The notes below the pieces were generated by a model. The model was not told the origin of the DNA. It ran no database searches and worked only from the letters and a program-made list of their open reading frames with translations. 64,000 bases of DNA, taken from contig JAYTWR010000174.1 of the NCBI GenBank assembly GCA_043743335.1, positions 1-64,000 on the forward strand, read 5' to 3'. The position numbers and the translations under genes were made by a program. This document shows positions 26,027 through 34,514 of this stretch, in pieces. Numbering within the stretch: position 1 is the stretch's first letter; every line of letters begins with the position of its first letter. The stretch comes from UBA5216 sp043743335 (GTDB lineage Bacteria > Pseudomonadota > Gammaproteobacteria > Burkholderiales > SG8-41).

Positions 26027-26818
26027 TTAAATGGCGTTGCTGAGTTGCTTTTCGATCAGACGCACTTCACTTTTCAACAAGGCGGCGATTTCAATCACGC
26101 GCTTTTCGGTCATGCGGCTGGAGATCGTCGATACTGACAGCGCGGCAAACGCCGTGCCGGATTGATTGCGTATGACATGCCCCACCGAACGCACGCCGGC
26201 GAGCGTGGGTGCCTCGCGCATGGAATAACCCAGCTTTTGCGCCTTTTTAGCCTGCGCCAACAAGGTGGTACCCGACACGCCATATTCTTCGTAGCGTGTT
26301 TGATTGTTGGTGGCAATGCCCTGAATTTCCTCGTCCGTTAGCGCCGCCACGATGGCGAGACTGCCGGTGCCGACACCCAACGGGCGGCGCATGCCGATAT
26401 CGAGCGTGAAGGTTTTGATGGGAAAGGCGCCTTCGTGACGGTCTATACACACCGCATCGAGGCCGCTACGCTGCGTCAGAAACACGGTATCCCCTGTTGC
26501 CTCGGCGATGCGCACCATACCGGGATGCGAAATTTCGCGCAGATTAAAACGCGGCGCAGCCGTCAAGCCGAGCTCGAACGCCATGGAACCCAAATAGTAG
26601 CGATGCGTATCGGGGTCCTGCTGCACCATGCCTTCGTGCGCGAGGCATTTCAACATGCGATGCACGGTGGGCCGCTGCAAATTGGTGCGCGTAGCCAAAT
26701 CAAGCAGACGCGATCCGGTGCGGTTGTGGGCGGCGATTTCGCGCAACAGCAGCAGCGCGCGTTCTATACTCTGGGTGCCGGTGAGTCGGCCAGCCTCGTC
26801 ATTGGGTTTTCTGGGCAT
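26027..26818 (-). CDS. IclR-family transcriptional regulator
   Basis: The 263-residue protein has an N-terminal winged helix (TQSIERALLLLREIAAH through LQRPTVHRMLKCLAHEGMV) and a C-terminal IclR effector-binding domain (RRPLGVGTGSLAIVAAL). IclR proteins usually control the adjacent catabolic operon and sense a pathway acid. Here it heads the minus-strand cluster CaiB to creatininase and faces a divergent PrpB-like gene, so it probably regulates both. The heptamer repeat at 26831 lies directly in its upstream region. Confidence 0.93.
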   Translation of the reverse strand: MPRKPNDEAGRLTGTQSIERALLLLREIAAHNRTGSRLLDLATRTNLQRPTVHRMLKCLAHEGMVQQDPDTHRYYLGSMAFELGLTAAPRFNLREISHPGMVRIAEATGDTVFLTQRSGLDAVCIDRHEGAFPIKTFTLDIGMRRPLGVGTGSLAIVAALTDEEIQGIATNNQTRYEEYGVSGTTLLAQAKKAQKLGYSMREAPTLAGVRSVGHVIRNQSGTAFAALSVSTISSRMTEKRVIEIAALLKSEVRLIEKQLSNAI

Positions 26819-26830
26819 AGTAATCAGATG

Positions 26831-26878
26831 TTCAGGGTTCAGGGTTCAGGGTTCAGGGTTCAGGGTTCAGGGTTCAGG
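26831..26878. repeat. Heptanucleotide tandem repeat, TTCAGGG x6 plus partial
   Basis: Six exact TTCAGGG units plus TTCAGG start 13 bases before the IclR start codon. A related TTCAGGA pair is at 12614. Copy number could affect IclR translation or promoter spacing; that is inference. Confidence 0.97.
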
Positions 26879-27105
26879 TGTTCCGGGATTGAGTCGAAGG
26901 CATTCGACTGGTTCAGCATGCTTGATTAGTTCGTATCGTGAATTTGCATTTTAGCGTCCACGAGTATAACGCTTATTGTAAGATTCGCGCCAATGGGCTG
27001 TTTTCAACCCTGTGAAGACTGTTGGATAGTGCTATTAAGTCCGTCGATTGGACACTCTTTCTTAAACGGAAAAACTGTTTTTCCGACCACCTCTGGAGCT
27101 TAGTC

Positions 27106-28020
27106 ATGAATGATTCTTCCGCTGGTAACACCCCTCAACTCGCGTCGGCGGGCGCACGCTTTCGCGCGGCCGTCGCGGCAGAAAAGCCGCTGCAAATCGC
27201 CGGCACGATCAATGCCTACGCGGCGCGCATGGCCGCGCGCACCGGCTTTAAGGCGATTTATCTGTCGGGCGGCGGCGTGGCTGCCGGCTCACTCGGCGTG
27301 CCGGATCTGGGCATCAGCGCACTCGACGACGTGCTCATCGATGTCCGGCGCATCACCGATGTGTGCTCACTGCCGCTGCTGGTGGATGTGGACACCGGAT
27401 GGGGCGGCGCGTTCAACATTGCCCGCGCGGTTAAATCGCTCACCAAATTTGGCGCAGCCGCCATGCACATCGAAGATCAGGTGCAGCAAAAGCGCTGCGG
27501 CCATCGCCCGAACAAGGAAATCGTCAGCAAAGACGAAATGGTCGATCGCATCAAGGCCGCCGTCGATGCCAAAACGGACAGCAACTTCGTGGTCATGGCG
27601 CGCACCGATTCGCTGGCGGTCGAGGGCCTGCAAGCGGCGATTGATCGCGCCTGCGCGTGTGTCGAAGCGGGCGCCGACATGATTTTCCCGGAAGCGATTA
27701 CCGAATTGTCGATGTACAAACAGTTCGCCGACGCCGTGAAGGTGCCCATCCTCGCCAACATTACCGAATTCGGCAAAACACCTTTGTTTTCAACGCAAGA
27801 GCTTGGCGGCGCGAATGTGGCAATGGCGCTTTATCCGTTATCGGGCTTTCGCGCGGCTAACGCGGCGACGCTGAAAGTATTTCAGGCGCTGCGCAAAGAC
27901 GGTCATCAAAAAAACGTCGTCGATACCATGCAAACGCGCGACGACCTTTATGATTATCTCGATTACCACGCGTTTGAAGGCAAGCTGGATGCCTTGTTCG
28001 CCCAAAGCAAAAAGAAATAG
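27106..28020 (+). CDS. PrpB-like isocitrate lyase/PEP mutase family enzyme
   Basis: The 304-residue protein resembles methylisocitrate lyase: it has YLSGGGVAAGSLGVPDLG, the metal-site block DVDTGWGG, the lyase-type KRCGHRP loop with catalytic Cys, and PEAIT. It would cleave or interconvert a 2-hydroxy dicarboxylate; methylisocitrate, 2,3-dimethylmalate or another substituted malate are candidates. No prpC or prpD is adjacent, but the CaiB/CitE cluster is divergent. The ATG at 27106 follows CTGGAG with good spacing. A possible promoter is TTGCAT...TATAAC near 26946-26972. Confidence 0.9.
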   Translation: MNDSSAGNTPQLASAGARFRAAVAAEKPLQIAGTINAYAARMAARTGFKAIYLSGGGVAAGSLGVPDLGISALDDVLIDVRRITDVCSLPLLVDVDTGWGGAFNIARAVKSLTKFGAAAMHIEDQVQQKRCGHRPNKEIVSKDEMVDRIKAAVDAKTDSNFVVMARTDSLAVEGLQAAIDRACACVEAGADMIFPEAITELSMYKQFADAVKVPILANITEFGKTPLFSTQELGGANVAMALYPLSGFRAANAATLKVFQALRKDGHQKNVVDTMQTRDDLYDYLDYHAFEGKLDALFAQSKKK

Positions 28021-28065
28021 CCTCACGCGGGCAGGCATGGCCTGCACAGCAAGTCGTAGATAGAA

Positions 28066-28098
28066 TGTAACTAATTGTTTTTAAACGATATTTTTATT
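28066..28098. repeat. AT-rich dispersed element, diverged copy
   Basis: The plus strand reads TGTAACTAATTGTTTTTAAA then CGATATTTTTAT, between the PrpB-like gene and rubredoxin. TAACTAATTG is shared with the complement of the core. Confidence 0.5.
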
Positions 28099-28164
28099 TC
28101 GCTGATGCGCTAAACTGCGCGCCGCCGATTTCCCAAATATCGAAGCTCCGATGAAGACGCCACA

Positions 28165-28341
28165 ATGAATAACCGAAAATGGATGTGCATACTGTGCGGG
28201 TTTGTGTACGAAGAAGCGCTGGGCATTCCCGATGAAGGCATCGCGCCCGGCACGAGTTGGGATGACGTGCCCGCCGACTGGACCTGCCCGCATTGTTCGG
28301 CGACCAAGGCCGATTTTGAGATGGTGGTCGTAGAGAATTAA
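28165..28341 (+). CDS. Rubredoxin
   Basis: A 58-residue frame holds the iron site of rubredoxins: CILCGFVYEE at the start and DWTCPHCSATKADF near the end (four Cys). The middle reads GIPDEGIAPGTSWDDVP, as expected. It is a small one-electron carrier in the cytoplasm; its partner is not obvious here. ATG 28165 is preceded by an out-of-frame ATG that stops at once. No strong ribosome-binding site is visible. Confidence 0.95.
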   Translation: MNNRKWMCILCGFVYEEALGIPDEGIAPGTSWDDVPADWTCPHCSATKADFEMVVVEN

Positions 28342-28792
28342 GCTCCGCCAACTCGGCCCGGGATAATCCTCAAACGTCTGATTGAGGGTGGTCGCCGCAG
28401 GTTCGCATCAGGCATATTCGCTAAACGTTTGGCCTATGCACCAAAGTGCCGAGGCACCAACGCGCTCAAGGAATGCGCACAACAGCAAACACGCGCAGCA
28501 ACCGGATCACAAGTTAGTCTGAGAATCCATCCCGAACCGAATCACCGGAGTGGGTTCAGTAGACGCCTGTCTGTAGCACCCGTCAATGTACTTTTTCTCT
28601 TGCTTGTGACCTATCTTGATGCCGGTTATACCGCAGGCGCGTGATTGAGCGCTGCGACGTTGCGCCATTGCGCCAAGGCGCTTTGCAAAAAAGCCTTATA
28701 AATCCGCACGTTCCGGTTGCCTCCTCAGACGGTACGGTAAAATGCCGTCCCGTTTGCCGATCCCTTTTATTCGGTCTTTCCCCAACCGCGCC
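28342..28792. other. Intergenic region upstream of hemA
   Basis: About 450 bases with no convincing gene on either strand; the open frames here have unlikely composition and no similarity. The last 80 bases probably hold the hemA promoter: TTGCCT at 28717 and TAAAAT at 28738 have a 15-base spacer, which is short, so this is weak. No rubredoxin terminator with a T-run is visible. Confidence 0.4.
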
Positions 28793-30046
28793 ATGCAACT
28801 CTACGCCATCGGCCTCAACCACCAGACTGCCCCGCTGAACGTGCGAGAGCAGGTGGTGTTTCACGCCGAGCGTTTGGTGAGCGCGCTGAACGATCTGGTG
28901 GCGCGGCGCCGGGTGCAAGAGGCGGCCATCGTCTCCACCTGCAACCGTACGGAAATCTATTGCCACGCCGACGAGCCGAGCGCGGCGATTGAGTGGATGG
29001 CTTCGTACCATCAACTCAAACCGCAACAGATCGAACCCTTTCTCTACAAACTGCCGCAAGAACAGGCCGTGAAGCACGCGTTTCGCGTGGCGAGCGGGCT
29101 GGATTCCATGGTGGTGGGCGAACCGCAAATCCTCGGCCAGTTCAAGGACGCGGTGCGCGCAGCCGAAACCGCTGGCACGATGGGCCTGCTGCTGAACAAA
29201 TTGTTTCAACGCACCTTTGCCGTGGCAAAAACCGTGCGCACGGAAACCGAAATTGGCGCGAACACGGTGTCAATGGCATCGGCTGCCGTGCGATTGGCCG
29301 GGCGCATTTATCCGAGTATCACCGAGCAGGCTGTGCTGTTTATCGGTGCCGGAGAAATGATCGAATTATGTGCGAGTCACTTCGCGGCGCATCACCCCAA
29401 GCGCGTCACCTTCGCCAATCGCACCGACGCGCGCGCGCAACAACTGGCCGACCGCTTTTTGGGCCGCGCTATTTCACTGAACGATGTGCCGGCGCAACTC
29501 GCGCTGCACGATATTGTGGTGTGCTGCACCGCGAGCCCGCTGCCGATCATCGGCAAAGGCATCGTTGAAAGCGCACTTGCTGCGCGCAAGCACCGGCCGA
29601 TGATGATGTTCGATCTGGCGGTACCGCGCGATGTCGAGGGCGAAGTCGGCAAGCTCGACGACATTTTTTTGTATACCGTGGATGACCTCGGCAAGATCGC
29701 CAGCGCGGGCTTAGCGCAGCGCCAGAATGCCATGCAGCAGGCCGAAGTCATTATCGAGAATCAGGTCACTGATTTTATGCACTGGCTGGGCAATCGCGAG
29801 CTGGTGCCCACCATCCGCGCGCTGCGCGACACCGCCGAGCGCGCGCGCCGCAATGAAGTCGAACGCGCGCGGCGCAAGCTAGGCGCGGGCGAAGACCCAC
29901 AGCGTGTGATCGAGGCTCTGTCGCAGGCATTGACCAACAAACTGATGCATCCACCGACGCACGCGCTCAATCATGCCAGCGAAGCCGAACGCGCTGAACT
30001 CGCCGCGCTGCTGACGCGCCTGTATCAGATTCCGCGGCAGGAATGA
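28793..30046 (+). CDS. hemA: Glutamyl-tRNA reductase
   Basis: HemA reduces glutamyl-tRNA to glutamate-1-semialdehyde, the committed step of haem synthesis by the C5 route. The 417-residue protein has the N-terminal catalytic block VSTCNRTEIY with nucleophile Cys50, GLDSMVVGEPQILGQ, and a C-terminal dimerisation domain rich in Arg/Glu. I start at ATG 28793 (MQLYAIGLNHQTAP); the longer frame begins in poor sequence. It heads hemA-prfA. Confidence 0.97.
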   Translation: MQLYAIGLNHQTAPLNVREQVVFHAERLVSALNDLVARRRVQEAAIVSTCNRTEIYCHADEPSAAIEWMASYHQLKPQQIEPFLYKLPQEQAVKHAFRVASGLDSMVVGEPQILGQFKDAVRAAETAGTMGLLLNKLFQRTFAVAKTVRTETEIGANTVSMASAAVRLAGRIYPSITEQAVLFIGAGEMIELCASHFAAHHPKRVTFANRTDARAQQLADRFLGRAISLNDVPAQLALHDIVVCCTASPLPIIGKGIVESALAARKHRPMMMFDLAVPRDVEGEVGKLDDIFLYTVDDLGKIASAGLAQRQNAMQQAEVIIENQVTDFMHWLGNRELVPTIRALRDTAERARRNEVERARRKLGAGEDPQRVIEALSQALTNKLMHPPTHALNHASEAERAELAALLTRLYQIPRQE

Positions 30047-30052
30047 CGCTCC

Positions 30053-30085
30053 GATGAAGCCCAGATGAAATCCAGATGAAGCCCA
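30053..30085. repeat. Three tandem 11-bp units (GATGAAGCCCA) at the prfA start
   Basis: Two exact units and a middle variant (GATGAAATCCA) cover the hemA/prfA junction. The third unit contains the prfA ATG; the other two contain out-of-frame or upstream ATGs. Confidence 0.9.
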
Positions 30086-31167
30086 GTATTGCCGCGAAGC
30101 TCGCGCAATTGTCGAGACGGTTGGAGGAAATCAATCGCACGTTGAGTTCCGAGAACATCACCAACGACATGGACAACTACCGCAAGATCACGCGCGAGAG
30201 TGCAGAGATCGGGCCGGTGGTGGAACTGTATCGCGAGTATGAAAAGAGCGCGGCTGATCTCAAGGGCGCGCAGGAAATGGCGGCCGATCCCGAGATGCGC
30301 GAGTTGGCCGAGGCCGAAATTCCCGAGATCAAGGCGCGCCTTGAAGCACTCGAAAAAGATCTGCAAAAACAATTACTGCCAAAAGACCCCAACGACGAGC
30401 GCAACATCTTTCTAGAGGTGCGCGCAGGCACCGGTGGCGACGAATCGGCGTTGTTTGCGGGCGAACTCTTTCGCATGTATTGCCGCTACGCCGAGCGCAA
30501 TCGCTGGCAGGTTGAGGTGATGTCGCAAAGCACGTCGGATCTCGGCGGCTACCGCGAAATCATCGCCAAGGTGATCGGCCGCGGCGCGTATTCCAAACTC
30601 AAGTTCGAATCAGGCGCGCACCGCGTACAGCGCGTGCCTGTCACCGAAACACAGGGGCGTGTGCATACCTCCGCCTGCACGGTAGCGGTGCTGCCGGAAG
30701 TGGACGATGTGGAAGACGTGGTGCTGAACCCGGCCGATTTGAAAATTGACACCTTTCGTTCATCCGGCGCGGGCGGGCAACACATTAACAAAACCGATTC
30801 GGCCATCCGCATCACGCACCTGCCCACGGGCACCGTGGTGGAATGCCAGGATGACCGCTCGCAGCACAAGAACCGCGCGCGCGCGATGTCGGTGCTGGCG
30901 GCACGCATCAAAGACAAACAGGTGCGCGAGCAAAACTCCAAAATCGCCGCCGAGCGCAAATCATTGGTTGGCAGCGGCGACCGCTCCGAACGCATACGCA
31001 CCTACAATTTTCCGCAAGGGCGCATGACAGATCATCGCATCAACCTCACGCTCTACAAGCTGGCGCAGATCATGGACGGCGATATCAATGACATCACCGG
31101 TGCCCTCGCCGCCGAGCATCAAGCCGAACTACTGGCGCAGCTTGCCGAAGACATGCAGCCAGCTTAG
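30076..31167 (+). CDS. prfA: Peptide chain release factor 1
   Basis: RF1 terminates translation at UAA and UAG. The 363-residue protein has the stop-codon recognition motif PVT in RVPVTETQGRVHTS (RF1-type PxT) and the catalytic GGQ in SSGAGGQHINKTDSAIR. Because UAG is read by RF1, the amber codon in the hydrolase at 52078 should terminate normally. The start lies in an 11-bp tandem repeat with several nearby ATGs, and the ribosome-binding site is poor. Confidence 0.98.
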   Translation: MKPSIAAKLAQLSRRLEEINRTLSSENITNDMDNYRKITRESAEIGPVVELYREYEKSAADLKGAQEMAADPEMRELAEAEIPEIKARLEALEKDLQKQLLPKDPNDERNIFLEVRAGTGGDESALFAGELFRMYCRYAERNRWQVEVMSQSTSDLGGYREIIAKVIGRGAYSKLKFESGAHRVQRVPVTETQGRVHTSACTVAVLPEVDDVEDVVLNPADLKIDTFRSSGAGGQHINKTDSAIRITHLPTGTVVECQDDRSQHKNRARAMSVLAARIKDKQVREQNSKIAAERKSLVGSGDRSERIRTYNFPQGRMTDHRINLTLYKLAQIMDGDINDITGALAAEHQAELLAQLAEDMQPA

Positions 31168-31182
31168 CGGCGCGCCGTCTGA

Positions 31183-32034
31183 ATGGCCCCCGCCTGCGCA
31201 TTGCTTGCCGCAGCGCTGTTTGCCGCAGCGCTAGTGACCACACAATTTGGGTTGCGTCACATGGATGGGTTGGCCGGTGCAAAGGTCAGCATTCCCAGTG
31301 CCGCTACGTTTTTTTGGCTGCTGTATCCGTTATTTGGCTTTGATGGCTGGAACGCACACGGCGGCACCGTGTTCGTGATGCTCGGCCTATTTTTCCCGGT
31401 GGCAGTAACGCTGTTGGCGTATGAAGCAAACCGGCGCATGGGGCCGACAGTCGCGGGTGCTATCGGCGGCACAGCGCCGCTGTTTGCGGTGCTTGGTGCG
31501 GTGGCGTTCCTCGGTGAAACGCCGGGGCTGACGCAAGCCGGCGCGACGCTCGCGATTGTGGCGGGCTCTATCGTGCTGAGCCCTCGCGGTCGCGCCAGTG
31601 ATGGCACGCCAAGCACGACAAGGCAATCTTGGGTGGCGTGGCTCGCGGCGGCATTGCGTGCGCTCGCGCAAGTGGGGGCCAAGGCCGGTTTGCTGTGGTG
31701 GCCCAATCCCTATGCGGCGACGACTATCGGCTACAGCGTGTCAGCCGTGGTGATTTGGGTGGTGGCATGGCGCAGCCGACGACCGGAGTCGCGCGTCTAC
31801 ACACGGCGTGGCGTGTGCTGGTTTGCGCTAACCGGTTTATGCAACGCCTCGGGGGTGCTGGCGATGTATACGGCGCTGGAACACGGCAGCGTGACCGTGG
31901 TGTCACCGATCGTCGCGACGTATCCTTTGTTTACAATGACGCTGAATAGCGTCCTCCTGCGTGAGGAACGCCTGAGCGCACGGTTAGTGTTGGGCGTGGC
32001 GTTGATGGTCGGCGGCGTAATGAGCTTTCTTTAA
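31183..32034 (+). CDS. EamA/DMT-family transporter
   Basis: The 283-residue protein is highly hydrophobic with about ten helices and has the two-repeat EamA organisation (first repeat ending near PLFAVLGAVAFLGETPG; second near VVSPIVATYPLFTMTLNSVLLREE). The substrate is unknown. It is 15 bases after prfA and 24 before prmC, breaking the usual prfA-prmC pair. The start ATG at 31183 is placed by the first hydrophobic helix. Confidence 0.88.
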   Translation: MAPACALLAAALFAAALVTTQFGLRHMDGLAGAKVSIPSAATFFWLLYPLFGFDGWNAHGGTVFVMLGLFFPVAVTLLAYEANRRMGPTVAGAIGGTAPLFAVLGAVAFLGETPGLTQAGATLAIVAGSIVLSPRGRASDGTPSTTRQSWVAWLAAALRALAQVGAKAGLLWWPNPYAATTIGYSVSAVVIWVVAWRSRRPESRVYTRRGVCWFALTGLCNASGVLAMYTALEHGSVTVVSPIVATYPLFTMTLNSVLLREERLSARLVLGVALMVGGVMSFL

Positions 32035-32040
32035 AAAATC

Positions 32041-32061
32041 CTTTAAAATCAATTAGTTATG
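32041..32061 (+). repeat. AT-rich dispersed element, core copy 3
   Basis: TTAAAATCAATTAGTTATG fills the gap before prmC and holds the exact 14-base core. Its terminal ATG is the prmC start codon. Confidence 0.75.
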
Positions 32062-32889
32062 TATTCTATCGCTGATTTGGCCCGCCACAGCACGCTCGCC
32101 GCCGTAGACGCGCGCGCGTTGCTGCGGGCCGCACTCGGCGTAGACGACGCTTTTCTCATCGCACACGCAAACGACGCCGTTAGCCCGGCGCAGTGCGAAC
32201 AATTTCGCACCCTCGCTGCGCGCCGTGTCGCGGGTGAACCGGTAGCGTACTTGGTTGGTGAGCGCGAATTTTTCGGACGACCCTTTGCGGTGTCGCCCGC
32301 CGTGCTGATTCCGCGCCCGGAAACCGAGTTGCTGGTGGAACTGGGGTTAGAGCGTTTACCGGCCACTCACGTGAGCCACGTGCTCGATCTCGGTACCGGC
32401 AGTGGGTGCATCGCCATCAGCATCGCGCTGGAGCGCGCGCGCGCGCGCGTTACAGCGCTTGATGTGTCTGATGCTGCACTGACCGTAGCGCGATGCAACG
32501 CACAACGGCTGAAAGCGGGTAACGTGACTTTCTGTATCGGCAATTGGTTCGAGGCACTGTATGACCTTGGCCCTACAAATTTTGATGTGATCGTAGCCAA
32601 TCCACCCTATATCGCCGAGGGCGATGCGCATCTGGCACAGGGCGATCTGCGCTTTGAGCCGGGCATTGCGCTGACGGGTGCAGCGGACGGGCTGGGCTGC
32701 ATACGCCTGATCGTGCAGCAGGCCGTGGATTATCTGCTGCCCAGTGGCTGGTTATTGCTGGAGCACGGCTACGATCAGGCAGCGACCTGCCGCGCGCTGC
32801 TAAATAGCGCCGGATTCACCCAAGTTCAGTCGTGGCGTGATCTCGCCGGGATTGAGCGTGTCAGCGGCGGACTGCACACAGGCGTTTGA
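32059..32889 (+). CDS. prmC: Peptide chain release factor N5-glutamine methyltransferase
   Basis: PrmC methylates the Gln of the GGQ motif in RF1 and RF2, which raises release activity. The 276-residue protein has an N-terminal helical domain, ARRVAGEPVAYLVGEREFFG, the SAM site VLDLGTGSGCIAI and the catalytic NPPY in VIVANPPYIAE. Its ATG is provided by the AT-rich element, with no clear Shine-Dalgarno. It follows hemA, prfA and the EamA gene. Confidence 0.96.
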   Translation: MYSIADLARHSTLAAVDARALLRAALGVDDAFLIAHANDAVSPAQCEQFRTLAARRVAGEPVAYLVGEREFFGRPFAVSPAVLIPRPETELLVELGLERLPATHVSHVLDLGTGSGCIAISIALERARARVTALDVSDAALTVARCNAQRLKAGNVTFCIGNWFEALYDLGPTNFDVIVANPPYIAEGDAHLAQGDLRFEPGIALTGAADGLGCIRLIVQQAVDYLLPSGWLLLEHGYDQAATCRALLNSAGFTQVQSWRDLAGIERVSGGLHTGV

Positions 32890-32932
32890 CGTGTTACATG
32901 GGTGTATCACGACACATCACGATTTCACCCGT

Positions 32933-34366
32933 TCAGTCGCACGCCAACCAATCCCGCGTAGCCACATAGCTCGACATAATCTCGCGCGGCATCGCGCCAC
33001 GATCCAGCGCCGCGACTAAATCCACGACCTTGGTTAACGTCGCAGGCGGCAGCGCATCCGCCACGGTGTCGTTGAACAGCGCGGTGAGTTCATCCCACGC
33101 CATGCGGCGGTGCGGGCTGCCGCGCGGATGCGCGATTTTGCATTCGTGCGTGGCACCGTTGTCCAGCTTGATGGTGACGCGCGTCGGCACTTCTTCGGTG
33201 TTGGTACCGGCTTCGACTTCGGCATCGAGCACGCAGCGCGTGCGATTGGATAGCGCGCGCACGTCGGCAGCCGCCAGCGCGGTGTCGTAATCACGGCTGG
33301 TGAGCGCCGCCTGCGCGCCGCGCGTGCGCCCAAGGCCGAGCGCCATGGCCAAGCTGAATGGAATGCTCAATTGCGCGCTTTGCAGATCCGGCGGATCGAG
33401 TTGGGTGAGTCGCCCTTGCACCACTTTCGGTATGCCCACTTCGCAGTCGACGATCTGTGCGGGCGTGAGTTTGTGTTCCGCGCCGAGCGCCAAGCCCGCG
33501 TCTACCGTCGCTTGCAAGCGCCCCGCGCCAGCGTGAATTTTGGTGCTCACCTCCATCAAGCGATAACCGCGACCTAAATCGTCGGTAATTTTTTCCGGCT
33601 TCGCAGCGCCCGAGAACGCTTTGAAAAACCCCGCCTCGCCTTCGAGAATATCGCGCGGACCCCAAATGCCCGCCTGCGTGAGCAGCGCTGCCATCACACC
33701 GGATTCCGCACCGCGCGCGCCGTTGAGCCGCTTGGTGACGCCGCCGGAGTGATAAAACTGCGCAAGGCCGCCCGCGTAGGCACCGCCGGCACCGAGTGCG
33801 CCAGCCATATCATTTTCATTAAAATTCAATAACTTACCTACAGCCAGCGCCGCACCCATCGCCCCGCACGTCGGCGTCGCCATGAAGCCGCGTTGAAACA
33901 ACGCGGGCTGCGTGGCGAGGCCGATGCGCAGCGACGCTTCGTAACCAATGATGGCGGCGGTGAGCAGCGCGTGGCCATCGCTATTTTCACGCTCGGCCAT
34001 CGCCAGTACTGCCGGCAGAATGGATGCGCCAGCGTGATGCATCGAGCCCACATGCGTGTCGTCTAGATCGCAGGCATGCGCATACGCGCCATTCACGAAC
34101 GCCGCGCGTGCCGCATCGATGCGGCTGCCGCACAGCACGATAGAACTCTCGGCCTTGCCACCCAATTGCAAAGCAAGCCGGCGTGCGGCGCGGCTCCAGG
34201 GCAAGCGCGCGCCCACTGCCACCACACGCAGGTGGTCAAGCACCAGTGCTTTCATGCGCTCGACGACTTCGGCAGGCGCGTCTGCCAAACGAAAGTGGGC
34301 CGCCCATTCGGCGAGCAGGGCGGTGGCACCTTGGGTAGTGGCGCCTTGGGTAGTGACTACTGGCAT
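32933..34366 (-). CDS. MmgE/PrpD-family protein
   Basis: The 477-residue protein belongs to the MmgE/PrpD group, which includes 2-methylcitrate dehydratase: it has HACDLDDTHVGSMHHAGASILPAVLA, written here as DLDDTHVGSMHHAG, and GAMGAALAVGK. A dehydratase role on a tricarboxylate or related acid is plausible and could connect with the PrpB-like enzyme 5 kb away. The N-terminus has a TTQGATTQGAT repeat from duplicated DNA. Codons near 33805-33840 (KLLNFNEND) are unusually AT-rich for the gene. Confidence 0.87.
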   Translation of the reverse strand: MPVVTTQGATTQGATALLAEWAAHFRLADAPAEVVERMKALVLDHLRVVAVGARLPWSRAARRLALQLGGKAESSIVLCGSRIDAARAAFVNGAYAHACDLDDTHVGSMHHAGASILPAVLAMAERENSDGHALLTAAIIGYEASLRIGLATQPALFQRGFMATPTCGAMGAALAVGKLLNFNENDMAGALGAGGAYAGGLAQFYHSGGVTKRLNGARGAESGVMAALLTQAGIWGPRDILEGEAGFFKAFSGAAKPEKITDDLGRGYRLMEVSTKIHAGAGRLQATVDAGLALGAEHKLTPAQIVDCEVGIPKVVQGRLTQLDPPDLQSAQLSIPFSLAMALGLGRTRGAQAALTSRDYDTALAAADVRALSNRTRCVLDAEVEAGTNTEEVPTRVTIKLDNGATHECKIAHPRGSPHRRMAWDELTALFNDTVADALPPATLTKVVDLVAALDRGAMPREIMSSYVATRDWLACD

Positions 34367-34440
34367 GGGGACGGTTGCTCCGGATAAATTAGCCGTTTGT
34401 GATGAGCCGTGATTATAGGTGCAGACTTTGCCGCATTACC

Positions 34441-34475
34441 AATTTCAACAATTTCAACAATTTCAGCAATTGCAG
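34441..34475. repeat. 9-bp direct repeats (AATTTCAAC) between divergent genes
   Basis: Three units, the last with changes, lie between the MmgE/PrpD gene and the third Bug receptor. The spacer probably holds both promoters. Confidence 0.8.
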
Positions 34476-34514
34476 TAGAGTCGGCGTAATCCCATCCACA
34501 ACTCAATCCCGACT

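Noticed and set aside
26831..26878. CRISPR array or telomere-like array
   Set aside because: The units are seven bases with no spacers, so it is a simple tandem repeat. No cas gene is present.
28429..28644. A 71-codon frame upstream of hemA
   Set aside because: No ribosome-binding site, unlikely composition and no similarity; treated as chance.
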